From: Hyaloscypha bicolor E
Lineage: Eukaryota > Ascomycota > Leotiomycetes > Helotiales > Hyaloscyphaceae
Reading direction: 5' to 3'
Length of the DNA: 64,000 nucleotides
Assembly (NCBI RefSeq): GCF_002865645.1
Contig: NW_020194555.1
Coordinates: 1,488,001 to 1,552,000 of the forward strand
Position 1 is the first letter of the stretch. Every line of letters starts with the position of its first letter. The notes beneath the pieces are model-generated. The model saw only the letters and a list, made by a program, of their open reading frames with translations, was not told where the DNA came from and did not search any database. Below are positions 1 through 12,009 of this stretch, piece by piece. Made by a program: the position numbers and the translations under genes.

Positions 1-3000
1 TGTACTAAACACGATAATAAAGGTATAGTAATCAAGCATATTACCGCTTAATGGAATACCTGAAACAGCAGAGCTCTTGTCCAATACTTGACAAAAGATC
101 TTAAGCTTACAGGAAATGAGTTCTTAGTATACCTTGGCAAGATCTCTGAGAACCAGACCATTAAGCAAGCTATTAAAAACGTTAATCGGGGACTCTTGGA
201 AAGAAATAAATGCAAGGTTAGTGCAAGGGGAAATTCGAAAACCAAATCCCTAATACTAGCTAATATTAAACAAGCATATGACTTTGTGAACAATAACAAG
301 AACTAGCTTGTGGGTACTCCTCTTAGCCTATTAGATCTAGAAAGATACAGATCTTTGAAGTTAAGGTCAGCTCTGCTTAGCTTACTCAAGGTTAATGACC
401 TCGAAGTTCCTCCCTAACTATTTTGTACTTTAAATCCTGTGCTAATTCGACTATCGAGATCTCACTGCCTCTATTAAGTAGGAAGGTCTTGGAAAGTTTA
501 TGTAGACAGCTTTACGGTCTGCCCTATATTTGGGTAGTAGACAAAAAATCTGAAATGAATTATTAATATGGAATTCGAAATGTACTACCGAAATCTTGAA
601 GTATTTAATATCTGTAGTATGGCTACCAACCTCTGTAATTTTGTTTAAGCAAAGACTACATATACACTAACTAGTCTGTTATATTTAACTATCGAGATTC
701 TGCCTATAGCTTGCAACAAAAAATTCGAAATCCTTTTACGTAATTCATTATCTCGGTAGATGCCGAAGAACAAAATGGGTGATTTTCGTTATTATTCACA
801 TAACCTCGGAAGTAGCAAATATCAACTTTATATTAAATTGCCAGGTATCTGGGACCCCATCTCATTATGGACTACTATCTCTCAAGAGAAAATAAAATGT
901 ACCGGAATTATGACAAGAAGTGCTTGATACAGATAAACTCTTATTGCAAACAAGCCATACAAGCTTCGAGAGAATACCTAGCCATACCCGGAGACTTAAA
1001 TAGTCCGGAAGCCAGCAGGGGTTCCCTCTAATCCGAGCCAAGTAGGGACTAAATTAACCATCTATACATAAAGTCCAGAATTGCAGTAAAACATAGCTAG
1101 CTTTTGGAAGACACTCGAGCAAGCCATTACTACAGGAAAATATTATATACAAGAACCTTAATCTATTAATAGAGTTGCCCTGGCACCTGGATTATTACAT
1201 ACCAGATGCAAAGAAGGTTTTCCAGACTAAGCAGGCTTTAGCATGGTTCAAACACCATTTTGACCACAAAGCTAGCAGTATCTCGGCTAATCTTGCCCTG
1301 CATGTAATATGTATAGATATATCTCTAGGATACTAGAGCAGTTTGATTTTGCAGCCATATTATTAGTCAGCATGATAGTAGTCACAAGCCAAGCATATTA
1401 ACACCAAATAGTATAAGATTAAATGGTCCTAGTACAAAGCTCAGACATGCAGTATGAATTACCCTCTAGTAACTCTTGTTATAAAAGGTCAGAATGCTTG
1501 AGCTGCATTCCCATTCTGTGCCATTATGCTAATTTGTTACAACCACTTCTCCATATTCATTTGAGTTATTTAATACAATGGCTTGTCAGGCTCTTATTCC
1601 TGTGGCAGTGCCTTGAATAAAGAATCCAGGAGGGCAGCTATATATGTCTTATCCTCTCCAGGGAACAAGCAATGATTAGAAGAGCTACTGCATAGCAAGA
1701 CATTAATTATTGCTAGAGACATTTAATCAAAATCCGATTTTGAGACTAAAGTTTAGGGAAAGAAATATAATTATGCCTTTCCTAATTACACTTTCCTGTC
1801 TTCTCAAATTTCTCTTATCTTGTTGGTTTAGTCCTACATGATTAGTACTTACCTTGTGCTTGCTGTTATGATTGCTCAAAAGCTCAAGTTGTGAATAACT
1901 GGCCCCAAGGTCATTTGCTGTTGAAAATGGCCACTTAATGGTACCGTGGACATACCACTTGCCCACACGGTATCGGCACCTACGAAAAAGTTGAGGTCTA
2001 ATCAGACATAGGCAAAGTAGGAATGATTTCTAGATTCTGTATGCCTGTTGCTGACTTTGTCTCTCAGAAATTTGAGTACTTCCATATTCCTATTAGCAAA
2101 TGTTTTTGCCATATCCTAACTGCTATAAACCCTGACAGCAGCCATACCTTGTGTACTATTACTGTAAGCACTGTTTGTAGTTCTACCTAATAGAGCTGAC
2201 TGGTTCTTTTAGAAGAAATTCGCCTACTATGGAATGCTTCTGGAACATGTTTAATTCATGCATAAATGGGAGTTTAATCTAATCTAAAAGGCAAAGGAGA
2301 CAAAGGCAGAGAAGATAGACATTGTAAGTACTGCAACTGCTTTATTTTAGAGCTAACCTGAGACTCTTTTGCATAAGAAGGACAAGCTTTCCCTTATAGA
2401 ATCAGCTTTTGCTGAGCAGAAGTGACTGGTTCAGATTACTGAGCAAAGTGGTATCCAGCCAGTAAGTGGTCATCTACTTCCTAGTTACGCTTCCTGTTTA
2501 TCGGATTTCAGGTCAATACAGTTGATTCTCTAAAGAGGATAAGCTTGAATCTACTTGTTTTATTATTTTTTGTTGCTTCCTCAAGCCTGAAGTAGACAGA
2601 CACGGTTGGGGAAACTCTCCAGAACTATAAACAACTATTAAGACTTTGTTTTTTAAGCTACTTGTATTCTTCTGGTCTTCCGATTTGCTTTTACTGAATT
2701 AATGCAGTACCAAAAGAAAGTCCAGAAAGTAAAACCACCTGAGAAGACCGGGCCTGGCCAAGCAAAAGTAAGTGTCCAGGGTAACATTGTCCCCTCAAAT
2801 CTCACCTATCTTAGCATACCAATCCACCTGGGCTTGGCTCGGCTCTAACAGCACTATGCCTAGATGCAGCAGGTGACTTGGTCTCAGAGAACACAAGTAA
2901 CTTGGATAATACGAAGGGCAAAGCTCCTAAAAATGCTCCAGTTACTTCAAACCCCTCCGAAAAATACAATAATGCCTCCTTAGTCAAACTTATTGCTCTC

Positions 3001-5705
3001 CATTTGTTCTACATGCCAGAATTCCATTAGTTCAATTCGAGACATCCCGATAGCATCCCATAGCTCTGCCTTTCAGACACATGGCTTTGCAATATCTACC
3101 TTCCCGGCAGGGCCAAGAAGTTCCAAAACGATAATAAGTGGCTAAATTATTACCTTGACTCTGGATACAAAGAGGAAATCATCTCTCGGATAACAGAGCT
3201 ATATGGAAACCTGCCAGATTACCTCAGAGTGAGAAACTGGACTGCCACAATGGCTCTGGAACCTATATTTACTGCCAAATAGAACTGTCTTTGCATTAAT
3301 CTTGCCAAATACCACTAATACCACAAATATCTCTTTGAACTTGACAAAGAATACAAATAACATCGGTACAAGTTAATGAAATCGGGAAGCATGGCTGGTA
3401 CTAACCCGAACTCCACCCATTACCTGCAAAAAGTCTATGAGAAAGTATATCACATGCAAAATGCCCAAACCGAATGCCAGACTTTACTTTCAGGTACTAT
3501 TCTGGAAACAGTAATTACCACAGAGATCGACTGCCTGCTATCGGATTTTACTAAACGAAACTGTCCGGAATTAGCTTTTCCTGGACAAGGCTGGCTGGTA
3601 TATTTACCTGCAATTAACTATATTAAGAAGACTCTTGGTTTCGAGCCCTGATATATTTGCAAAGAGAAAATTATATATTCATTTACTAACTGCAGCAAAA
3701 TCAACCCCTTATTCTCGGCAATTTCCCCATACCTGTTCTTTACTAAGGACATGCCAATTTTGAAAAGCATGCCTTCTTCTACCCTATTAGAAGGCCTTGC
3801 CTCTAGCTTGACAAAGCAGGTATCCATGGTATGTCATGAGATCAATATAGAGCAGTTCAAGTCCAATCTTCAAGGCTTTTTAAACATTAAGAAACAACTT
3901 CCATACCTAATTAGAGCAGTTAACCCCTGAGCCAATGCAAAAGGAATTAAAGCCTTGTGCCTTTAATTACACAACAAGTCAGATCTGTTACATAATAATC
4001 TCTTCCATATCCACAAGCTATTTAATAAGTTAAAGAAAGAGAAGTTTAAAACAAGCAATTTTGGAGAGGCAGAGCATATATGGTTGAGACTGATGGCAAT
4101 TATAGCAATCTGCTTTGGGTGCACTTCCGAGCCTGCATTTTTCCTTACCACAATGGACTGACTTCTCCTGTAATTTTGTGCTACTATTAGTAAGTCTAAT
4201 ATACTACTAGCCTCTGTTAACCTATCTGAGTAATATTTTGTTCAGGTTACAACTCAAGCATTTTTGAAGACACTATCTTAAATAACGCTATGAAGCAAAT
4301 TATTAAAAGGTCTAATAAATCGAGAGCCAGTTTTGTCACATGTTCTCAGGAACTAGTGGCCGAATCGGATCTTGCCTTGAGATATCGATACCAAATTTCA
4401 CTAACTAAGCTTATACTCTTTATTTGTGGTAGTGTTATTCAGGCAGCTTTAATCACCTGGCATGTCTTCAGACTTTCTTCACTTAATGAAATTTTAAGAG
4501 CAAGATATGGAGGACTTTCCAAGTGAAATATAACATGTGCTATTTGTGGCAATTCACTTATTTTGCCAGAGGGGCCAGTGCCTCCTCAATGCTTCTTAAT
4601 CGGAGCAAAGGACATTAGAATTAGGAATTTTCTAGCAAGATCAGACATGTCAAGGAATCGGGGTGTTGTATATAATTATCTTATTGATTTTATTAACAGT
4701 AATTATTTCAGTCATATCTTTGGCAACTTTTTTATGTATTTCACTGAGCTTTACTATCCTGCATGTAAGCAGCACTGGGAAAAGAGAGTATTAATATAAT
4801 CTGCGAATTGTTATATGCCCTGAGATTTTCTTGGGCTAGCTAGCTATCCAATCCACTATCTGGTAATCCCTAATCCCAAACTTTTGAAGTCCCATGTCTT
4901 CTTAGAATCTTCTGCACAATTTTCCCCTGCAAGCCTTGTAGGAAGAGTCTGTATAGTACACACTAGCAAACTAGTATAGCACACAACATAATACAAGCTG
5001 GGAGTCTTGATCTCGGAGCCAAGTGACCAAGTATGGGAAGATCTCCTTTCGGTTTATTGAGATGAAAGACCTAGCTCTTGGCATTCCGGATCTCGAGTCA
5101 TTTATTCTAATGGAGATTAATTCGCGAAGCATGTCTTCTTCAAGAAATCGAGGATCTGGAAGTAGACAGAGGCAGTTCGGGTTAGAGTAGCAAGGATTTA
5201 ATAAGAAAGCCATAGCATATCATCTCTGGAGAATAGACAGTAAAGGAGATAGTCGATTTGCTTTGGTTAAAGGACTTCTCCAGTGAAATCTTAACATAAT
5301 GCTATGCACAGCAACCGAATAAGTAAATAAGGTCAGCTCACAGAGGAGTTCATCTTGGACCCGGACCTTACAGAAGCCTTTGGCATATTTGCCTGCATCC
5401 TGCTGCCTAATAGTTTGAGATATCTCATCCAAAACGCTGTCCAATGCTATGAACCAGAGGACCGCTTCTATAGATCTATCTTTAATAGTAGCAAGGGTTA
5501 TTAACAGCTTTGTTGTTAATGTTTGAGCCTCCTGCTCTGCGATTAAATACCTTTGGAACAGTATCTGTAATAGCTATTGGTAGTGCCACTAGTTGTCATC
5601 TTGATCCTTGCAGGACCACATGTTCAAACTGCCGGGATTGATCTCGGATATTGCTGGTCAAGAAGTGCAAGCACTTATTCTCAAGCAAATAGCTTCATAT
5701 TCCTC
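1..5705. other. AT-rich gene-poor block with degraded coding remains
   Basis: No intact gene can be supported here. The sequence is visibly AT-rich with many TA dinucleotides, and all open frames are short. On the plus strand between about 3.0 and 4.6 kb one frame keeps protein-like composition for over 1 kb but is interrupted repeatedly by TAA and TAG codons; its best uninterrupted piece is 3376-3651. A further piece near 4.5-4.8 kb has closely spaced cysteines (CAIC). I do not recognise the family. Many stops combined with AT enrichment is what repeat-induced point mutation (RIP) leaves in ascomycete transposons, so a dead mobile element is my inference, not a direct observation. Confidence 0.5.
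3001..4560 (+). pseudogene. Stop-riddled remnant of an unidentified long protein
   Basis: A single plus-strand frame runs with protein-like composition through about 1.5 kb and is broken by many TAA/TAG codons. It contains stretches such as DTWLCNIYLPGRAKKF, a segment of roughly 90 residues at 3376-3651, and another near 4.0 kb. It has no start, no clear end and no motif that I can assign. It is probably a remnant of a protein carried by a mobile element in the surrounding AT-rich block, but a decayed host gene is equally possible. Confidence 0.35.
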
Positions 5706-7478
5706 CTATTCCTTTATTATTTGTGATGCCACTATCTTCTTGAGATAATCGACAGCTTCTGCAAGTGTCGTCCTACGATCAGGGGAGGAAGAAGGTTCCG
5801 ATTCGGTAAATGAGAGCTTGCGGGCATTCGAGAACGATCGGCTGGGCTGTGTCATCTCTTTGTCGGCATCTGGACCTGTACCCAGAAAAGACATTACGAG
5901 CGGACTTGGTTCCCAAGACACCATTCCAAACCGCGGTGGGGGATATCCAAGGAGAGCACCGGTGATTGGTTCTCTCCAATCACCGTAAACCATCGGCTGC
6001 ACTGGAAGATTTGAATGCACCCGTTGTGCAAGCAAGGCATACAACCTCCCATATTCTTGGCCTTGGTAATTGACTTCTGAATCCTCTCTGTCACATCTGT
6101 CATCGGCCTTTTCACTGTCACCATCACTGCCACTCTCAAAACCCTCTTGATTTTGCTGATCTCCTTCTGCACCTCTCCGTTTGTTTTTCTGTTTCCTTGG
6201 CTGGCAGTTTTCGTATTTTCTTTCAACTGACTCCATGTCGGAAGGTTTCAAAGCTGGCGACTGGCCCAACACCATGCCGGCGGGAAGCCACGATTTGAGG
6301 CTCTCCGTTACCTCTCTCGTGATCGTTTTCGTCAAGGATGAATTCTTTCGCTCTTTCTTGAGATATTGAAATACCGTCTTGCTTGCTGGGAGATCCCTTA
6401 ATGACAATCGATCCATGGCCTTGGAGAGGTGAAAATCGTCTTTCAATTCGATTAGCTCATCTCGGGTTAAGCGGAGTAGATCGACAACGCATTTGGGCGG
6501 TGTTGTAGCTGCTCGTAAGGACATTGCAGCTTTAAGATAGCCATCGCCGTGCTCGACCTCTGTGAGAGAAACACCTTCCTTGAGAAACTCCGTGAGTGTG
6601 ATCATGACTTTTTCCAGTATTCGAGGTGTCATGGCATTGACTCTCTCCAGAATCTTTCCCCTCGTGTCCACCATGTCGAAAGTGTAGCTCCCCGGTAGTT
6701 GTATTCCATCAATCCAGAGTGGGTCGAAGAGGCGACTTGTCGACCAATGAAGTTCTGGTTGAAGCCACTCCTTCACCATGATTCCTTGAATAGTCTGATC
6801 ATAGCACGCTGCTCTGACAAGGCTGTGCATCCAGCCACTGATTGGGTTTGAGTCTGGTGGTGTGGGGTTTTTTCTGTAAGCAGTTCTGATACCTCGCTGG
6901 AGGTCTCGTAACTCGGTCCGGGATAGCAGGTTGATTGGTCGAGGTTGGTGGGAATGAATATTTTCGAGTGGAAGCGTCTCGATTTCGCGCCACGAGAGGT
7001 CTACAGGCTGATCCCAGCGGTCGAGAAATCTCTGAATAGTGCTAGCTGGAGCGTGACTACCGAAGGTGGTATCAAAACGAGCTTCCATTTCCGCGGACAT
7101 GAGGCCTTCATTCTTCCAATTCAGAAGCTGGATCTTGAAAGGTTCGAGGTTTCTTTTATTGCCTTTGATTTTGGATCCACCGATAACTGCCTCGTCCCTA
7201 AATCCCCATTCTCGTTGTCATGCAACAACCGCATTTCTGGAAAACTGGATCTTGTGCGTGTCGAAAAGGTGCATACTGATCTCGTTTGGGCTGAGACCGG
7301 CTTCCGTCATTAGGCGTATCTCCTCCTTGAATGGCTCCAGATTCCTCCTGACTGGCCCATTCTTCCGTACCCTTGGGGCAGTCCCTGCCGAATCCATTGG
7401 TGCCGGTGTGAAGTTGATTTTCCGAAACTTTGCAAGTGGAACTACTGGTACTGAAAATGGGGGAGGATAGTTAGGCAT
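5706..7478 (-). pseudogene. Clr5-domain DNA-binding protein, two tandem Clr5-like modules, broken by one TGA
   Basis: Read on the minus strand from ATG at 7478, one frame spans 591 codons and is interrupted only by a TGA at 7218-7220 (codon 87). The sequence before the stop (NLEPFKEEIRLMTEAGLS..., then the alignment resumes at REWGF after the stop) matches the fungal Clr5 helix-turn-helix family. A second copy of the module, again opening with NLEPFK, follows immediately. The stop falls inside the first module just before its WG signature, so the frame was once continuous. No plausible GT..AG intron removes the TGA. The C-terminal part has a basic patch (RKQKNKRRG), an acidic/serine region and no recognised enzyme domain. 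A shorter product could start at Met 7100 inside the second module. It may be a recent pseudogene (CGA to TGA is the simplest change) or a readthrough case. Confidence 0.72.
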
Positions 7479-8235
7479 TTATATTCTGTGAACTGCTAAT
7501 AGGTCTTGAGATCTTCCATTCTCTTGGCTTATGCGCTGTTTAGGCCGAGTTATGTCACGATAGTTCTCGAGCTCTCAGAATCTATCCATTAAGTTCTATT
7601 ATTTGAAAGCAGCTGCATCCCTCCAAAGCATTATCAAAAATCGACAAGAGAATTATATAAGAAATGTTTACTGAGGAACCACAGAAAAGAATATGTTTTT
7701 AGTTACTATTCTCCCCTGATAGTCTCCTTACCGCTATACTAGAAACCTCGGATATATTTCTCATACACTAGTCGGTACAGACAACTTGCTCTTAATAAAC
7801 GCTTTTTTTATTACGAGTATTTGAAACCCCTTGAAAACTTCAAATCCCAGTGCTACTTGAATGAAGAAACTTAGTGTTAATTACGAAGAAGTCCTTGAAC
7901 GGTGTCTAGGAACGTAGGGGCAGTGTTGAGATTCACAAGATTGATCAACAAGATTCCGAGTTCTTTGGTTCGAAGCTACAAACAGTAATTGATCCTCCAA
8001 ACACTAGAAATAACGAGAAAACATAAATCTTCTTCACTCTAACCCAACCAGGCCTTCCGACTCTTCCCACCCCCCTAAACAAAATCGAGTTATGAAACTT
8101 CCCAAAGATAAACTATAGAATGTGAAGTTCTAGATCGTTGATGTTTATAATATTAAAATCCGGTGGTCTTAGTGATTAGGAGGACAAGTTGGCGGATTTA
8201 ATTTTAATTTTGCCTACAAAGGTATCCCTTCATCC
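7479..8235. other. Intergenic, AT-rich, nothing recognised
   Basis: About 750 nt upstream of the Clr5-type gene. It contains only short open frames and AT-rich stretches. No promoter element stands out clearly enough to call. Confidence 0.5.
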
Positions 8236-8349
8236 GCTGAGAACTGTCTAGCACTCGCAAGGTGGGTGTGGCTGCACGCAAGCCTTTTGAAGCAAGGTGA
8301 GGCTTGCGTGTAGCTACACCCACCTTGCGAGTGCTAGATAGTTCTCAGC
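8236..8349. repeat. Inverted repeat, 50-bp arms, 14-nt loop
   Basis: The left arm 8236-8285 and right arm 8300-8349 are reverse complements at 47 of 50 positions. The loop is 8286-8299. All three mismatches are CpA in the plus-strand consensus and TpA in the right arm, a RIP-like pattern on one strand. The outer ends read GCTGAGAACT. It could be a MITE or foldback element or a hairpin-RNA source; no target-site duplication is obvious. Confidence 0.85.
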
Positions 8350-8730
8350 AGAGGCTTCCACAGCTGCCTCTTGCAGAATCTGAAGCTGATTTTGCTAGCT
8401 ATAATAAATAAAGCCTTAATATATTAGTGCGACAAGAACATGCTAGACAGGGCAAGAACATGCGAGATACTAATTAAGTGTAAATAGCTTATTTTAAATA
8501 TATAAACAGAATTCCGAAAATACATTTTGTGAATTATTTTTTACTTTTCGTGTTTTATAAGAGATAAGATACTGATTCCCAGCACGCCTACCAGGCTGAA
8601 GACTAGCTGAGTCATCAATTACGGAAATATACCGCGATTCCGCATCGAAAAAGCTAGTTATCTCGGGAAGCCACATGGTCTAAAATAAGATTTTTTTTTG
8701 AAACCACACATCACAATTGATGGGTGCTGA

Positions 8731-8931
8731 GGTTGTATAGTGTAGCGGTTAGCACGGTACGCTCTCTACAACCAACAACATCATTGAATTTGGCCTCTAA
8801 TGCAAAATTAGTGGGATTTTGATATTTACATCAAGATCATTTCCCGAATCCGTGAGTGAAGCCTGAATGATTCTATTCAGAAAGAACAGTTCAACTGACT
8901 TTCCAAAGCCGGTTCGAGCCCGGGTACGACC
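8731..8931 (+). tRNA. Split tRNA-like Pol III unit (tRNA-Val-like ends), probably pseudo or tRNA-derived element
   Basis: The 5' part (8731-8768) has a 7-nt acceptor strand, a D-stem (GTGT pairing with GCAC) and a perfect A box TAGTGTAGCGG at 8738-8748. The 3' part has a perfect B box GGTTCGAGCCC at 8911-8921, a T-arm and an acceptor strand TACGACC (8925-8931) that pairs with 8731-8737 through six Watson-Crick pairs and one G-T. A T7 run at 8949-8955 would terminate Pol III. About 140 nt lie between the anticodon loop and the T-arm, where about 30 are expected, and the 3' anticodon-stem strand is missing, so it is not a clean tRNA with an ordinary intron. The ends resemble fungal tRNA-Val; the anticodon cannot be assigned. 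Alternatives are a tRNA gene hit by an insertion or a SINE head. Confidence 0.55.
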
Positions 8932-9613
8932 TGAACGATATTCTACGATTTTTTTATAAAAAAAAATGCCGAATTTTTCGTGGAGGTGGAGGCATTTGGC
9001 AGCAGAGTGTGCGCTCACAAGTTTTTTAGGATGTGATTTATCTTTAGCGAGATAAGCGAGGGCCGAGAGTGAGGAACACATTTTTTTCAATTTACTTACT
9101 AATAGTAAGAAGAGCATTAAAAGTAGTATAAAGGAATTACGTAAACTAAGTTATATTAGTACATTTCATTCGAGGTAACTTGGATTCCGGGACCTGCTTT
9201 TATTATGCTGTTTTAATTGCCACTATGGCGTTAAGCGAAATGACCCAGGGGTGCTGTGCTTTTTTCGTTGAGAAGTGGTAATGCCCGACCACTTCGGTTT
9301 CTATAATTACTATCCAGGCACAAAGAAGTTCTCAATGGACTAACTAATTAGGGCTCATTTGGAGATATTAGCCACAAGGACTTTTACTCCATTGTTACCT
9401 TGCATGACACTAATTGAATAAGGAAACCCCTTGTAGGAAATAGATAATGAGATTCATCTCCTTAGAATGAAATCCTCTACTTTAAACATGGGTATAACAT
9501 TCAAACGCATTTACATTCTGGTTCTATATATCCCCTATCTATCACGATTGCTGTGACCTTATTCTCACCCCTTTCTGCTCTACAAAAACGAGAGACACCT
9601 AGCCAGTCTTTTC
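8932..9613. other. Intergenic, nothing recognised
   Basis: AT-rich sequence between the tRNA-like unit and a transporter remnant. The open frame at 8797-9117 on the minus strand overlaps the tRNA-like unit and shows no domain; I treat it as spurious. Confidence 0.4.
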
Positions 9614-10230
9614 TTAAATAATAGATGAAGTGGTGTCTTTATGGTTGTTCCCAAACTGGATACCACTTCCACTTCCATTTTTAGCCTTTCGATCAGCGCG
9701 CTTCTTGTCCGCCTGCATCATGGCATCAATTTTGCTCTGGTCGGTGCTATGATCAAAGTGGTACAAAGGCTTCAAGACTGCATTCTTACGTTGCAAAACC
9801 CAGTGGCTGAACCACTGTGGAAGCGCCTTGGTGAGTTGTTAGCACATGTGGGTTAGAGTTGGGACAGCGAAGATATTGTCGAGTTCTTCGAGAGTGCGCT
9901 GCTTTGTGTCTGGCACCCAGAGGAAGATCATGATCAACTCGATGATATTGGTTCCAGTGGCGCCCATGGCATCGAGCATGAGCGGAAGGAACATCGTCAA
10001 GACACTGGCTTAGAAAAGTCACGTAGCGACAGCCCAACCCACTTCTACCTCACGATGGGAAAGAGGAAAGACCTCAGCGTAGTACGTAAACGGGACAGGT
10101 CCCTCTCCAGGAGAGTAGAACATGGTAAAGATGTAGATGAACATCGCCACCAGCGCCAAGTGAGCTGTCTTGTGTAATTCTCCTGTAGATTTTGGCGCAC
10201 GCTCCAATACAAGAAGAAGACCTCCTGAAA
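9614..10230 (-). pseudogene. C-terminal remnant of an MFS sugar transporter
   Basis: Minus-strand frames give consecutive pieces of the last ~200 residues of a fungal sugar permease: the motif [21 protein letters not shown] followed by FPLSHREV, then WVPDTKQRTLEELD (the family's PETKxR-type motif), then the C-terminal tail YHFDHSTDQSKIDAMMQADK. The pieces lie in two frames, with a shift near 10.02 kb and an in-frame stop near 9.84 kb. Everything N-terminal of the tenth or so helix is absent. In intact form such proteins import hexoses or disaccharides by proton symport at the plasma membrane. This copy cannot make a working transporter. Confidence 0.82.
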
Positions 10231-10438
10231 TAATGGATATTAAGGATGAATCCCGGAACTATAGTCGAGTTTTCTATGTTGAGTCTCGGCTGGGCGCGTG
10301 TAAATCCCCTGGAAGTTCAAAAATTATTTCTCCTTCTCCCTTCTATCCGTTCTTTGAGACTTTTGCACTAATACAACCAACCTTAGACGAAAATACCTCT
10401 TCTCATCCCACTATCGCAAACCTATATCCGCGAAAAGC

Positions 10439-10931
10439 ATGCAAGCAATGGCTCCCTCTCGTCCCCGCCAACCCAAGAAAACCATTAACCGCAAAACCCT
10501 TCTCGTCCAGTATCCAGAAGGGACGAACCTACACCCCTTTCAACCCGTAGATCCTACTACTCCACGTTCTTTTAACCTTTCATCCGCTAACATTCATCCC
10601 TCTAGTCCCATCACCCGTCTCTCTCCCTGCGCTGCCGTCCGAACTCCTACAAAAAATATTCTCCAACCTCGACCAAGTCTCGTCCGTCTGCCTCAGCCTC
10701 ACCAGCCGAAACTTTTACGCTCAATACCACGAACGAGATCACCATGATATCGTCCCATTGTGGCGAGGATACTGGGAGCACCAGCGAGCTCCAGGTACCT
10801 ACCAGGTGGGGTGGAGAATCAAGCCCTTATACAAGCTAATTGGGATGTGGATTGGGGATGGCGAGCAGTATTACTTCTGTATGCCTAGGATGAAATTTGT
10901 GTCGATTAGGAGGAGGGGGATTGAGTGGTAA
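10439..10931 (+). CDS. Short F-box protein (frame change or tiny intron in the middle)
   Basis: The first segment starts at ATG 10439 (or 10448) and reads a basic N-terminus with RPRQPKKTINRKTLLVQYPEG. The second segment, in another frame and ending at TAA 10929-10931, reads LPALPSELLQKIFSNLDQV, a clear F-box core, then LWRGYWEHQRAPGTY and a C-terminal FVSIRRRGIEW. F-box proteins present substrates to SCF ubiquitin ligases. The frames can be joined by a 40-nt GT..TAG intron beginning GTTCTT in front of a good GCTAACA branch site, but that is very short. A one-base frameshift is the alternative, which would make this a pseudogene. The substrate-binding region is unusually short (about 70 residues after the F-box). 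Confidence 0.55.
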
Positions 10932-12009
10932 CTCGGGATGAACTTTTGCACTAGAGCCTCTGAAGCACCTGCTGTGCCATTCAAACTACTGTAAAAGCTC
11001 GAGCCTCCGAACAACCAGTACAAAATCTGAGATATGGAGGAAGCTAATAAGACAATGTTAGAGGAAGACTACAAGACACAACAGTCTCCAGATACTCAAG
11101 GCAGAGAGACAAAGCGAGAAGGAACTTGGTGGAAGAAACTTCTGAAGTGAGATATATCAGAGGAGAGAGCTGTGGCACACCAGTGTTATTGGATTCAAGA
11201 TGTCTGTAGGATAATTGTGTGTCTTCAACTGCCATTCCACTCTTCAACTAAAGCATAATGTGTGGGAGGTGGAGACCGGAATAGGGGTAGGTCGGTTCGC
11301 GGTATATCTTCGGAAGAGAGCGGCCGGTCCTGGAGCCCCTGAATCCGCCTCTAACAAGGGAATAAAGGCAGATGCTAGGGATATTTATTATCACGATAGA
11401 GTTTGCTGAGGTTATACAGAACACAACAGAAATGGCTGCATTGTGACCTGAAGGGGCATCGAGCTGGCATAAAGGCTAGTCCAGATTTGGTAGCTTTCCC
11501 GGTTTTCCGGTTTCCGACACAAGCTAACATTTTCCTCCTTTAACACATCCGTCAAAGACCAGGAATAACACAAACTTTACTAACGTTGCAACGGGGTCTG
11601 TAGCTGGTAGAGGAGATGGATCTCCCACAGGACCACCTCCTGACAAGAGGCAAAAGACGTTGTCGAACCCAAATTGATAGAAGCCGTGCATTACCAGGGC
11701 TTGCGTCCAATGTAGAACGTAGGTCAAAATTTGTCGTTTGCCCGATTTTTCGGATCTCCCATTGACAATAGAGAACAGAAATTATGCTAGATGCACAGGA
11801 ACTCATCTTTGTATGCACTGTATCACAGGAAAGCGCGAGTGTTAATACAATGGGACGTATAATCGAGGCACTCCGCCGCTTACCTGGAATGCCTCAGAGG
11901 TGAGCTACTGTTGTTTCAATAAGATCTAGCAGAATGGGGCGTTTCGTCTTCTTCTTAGAACACACACAACAATTCAGGTCGTGGTTACCTTTTGTTGTGA
12001 ATACGGGAC
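10932..12009. other. Intergenic, nothing recognised
   Basis: About 1.1 kb between the F-box gene and an MFS remnant. Only short frames without domains are visible on either strand. Confidence 0.45.

Noticed and set aside
7218..7220. Hidden intron removing the TGA in the Clr5 gene
   Set aside because: The only nearby GT..AG pair is under 20 nt apart and would remove conserved residues.
8797..9117. Minus-strand frame of 106 codons
   Set aside because: Overlaps the tRNA-like unit antisense, and no homologous motif is recognisable.
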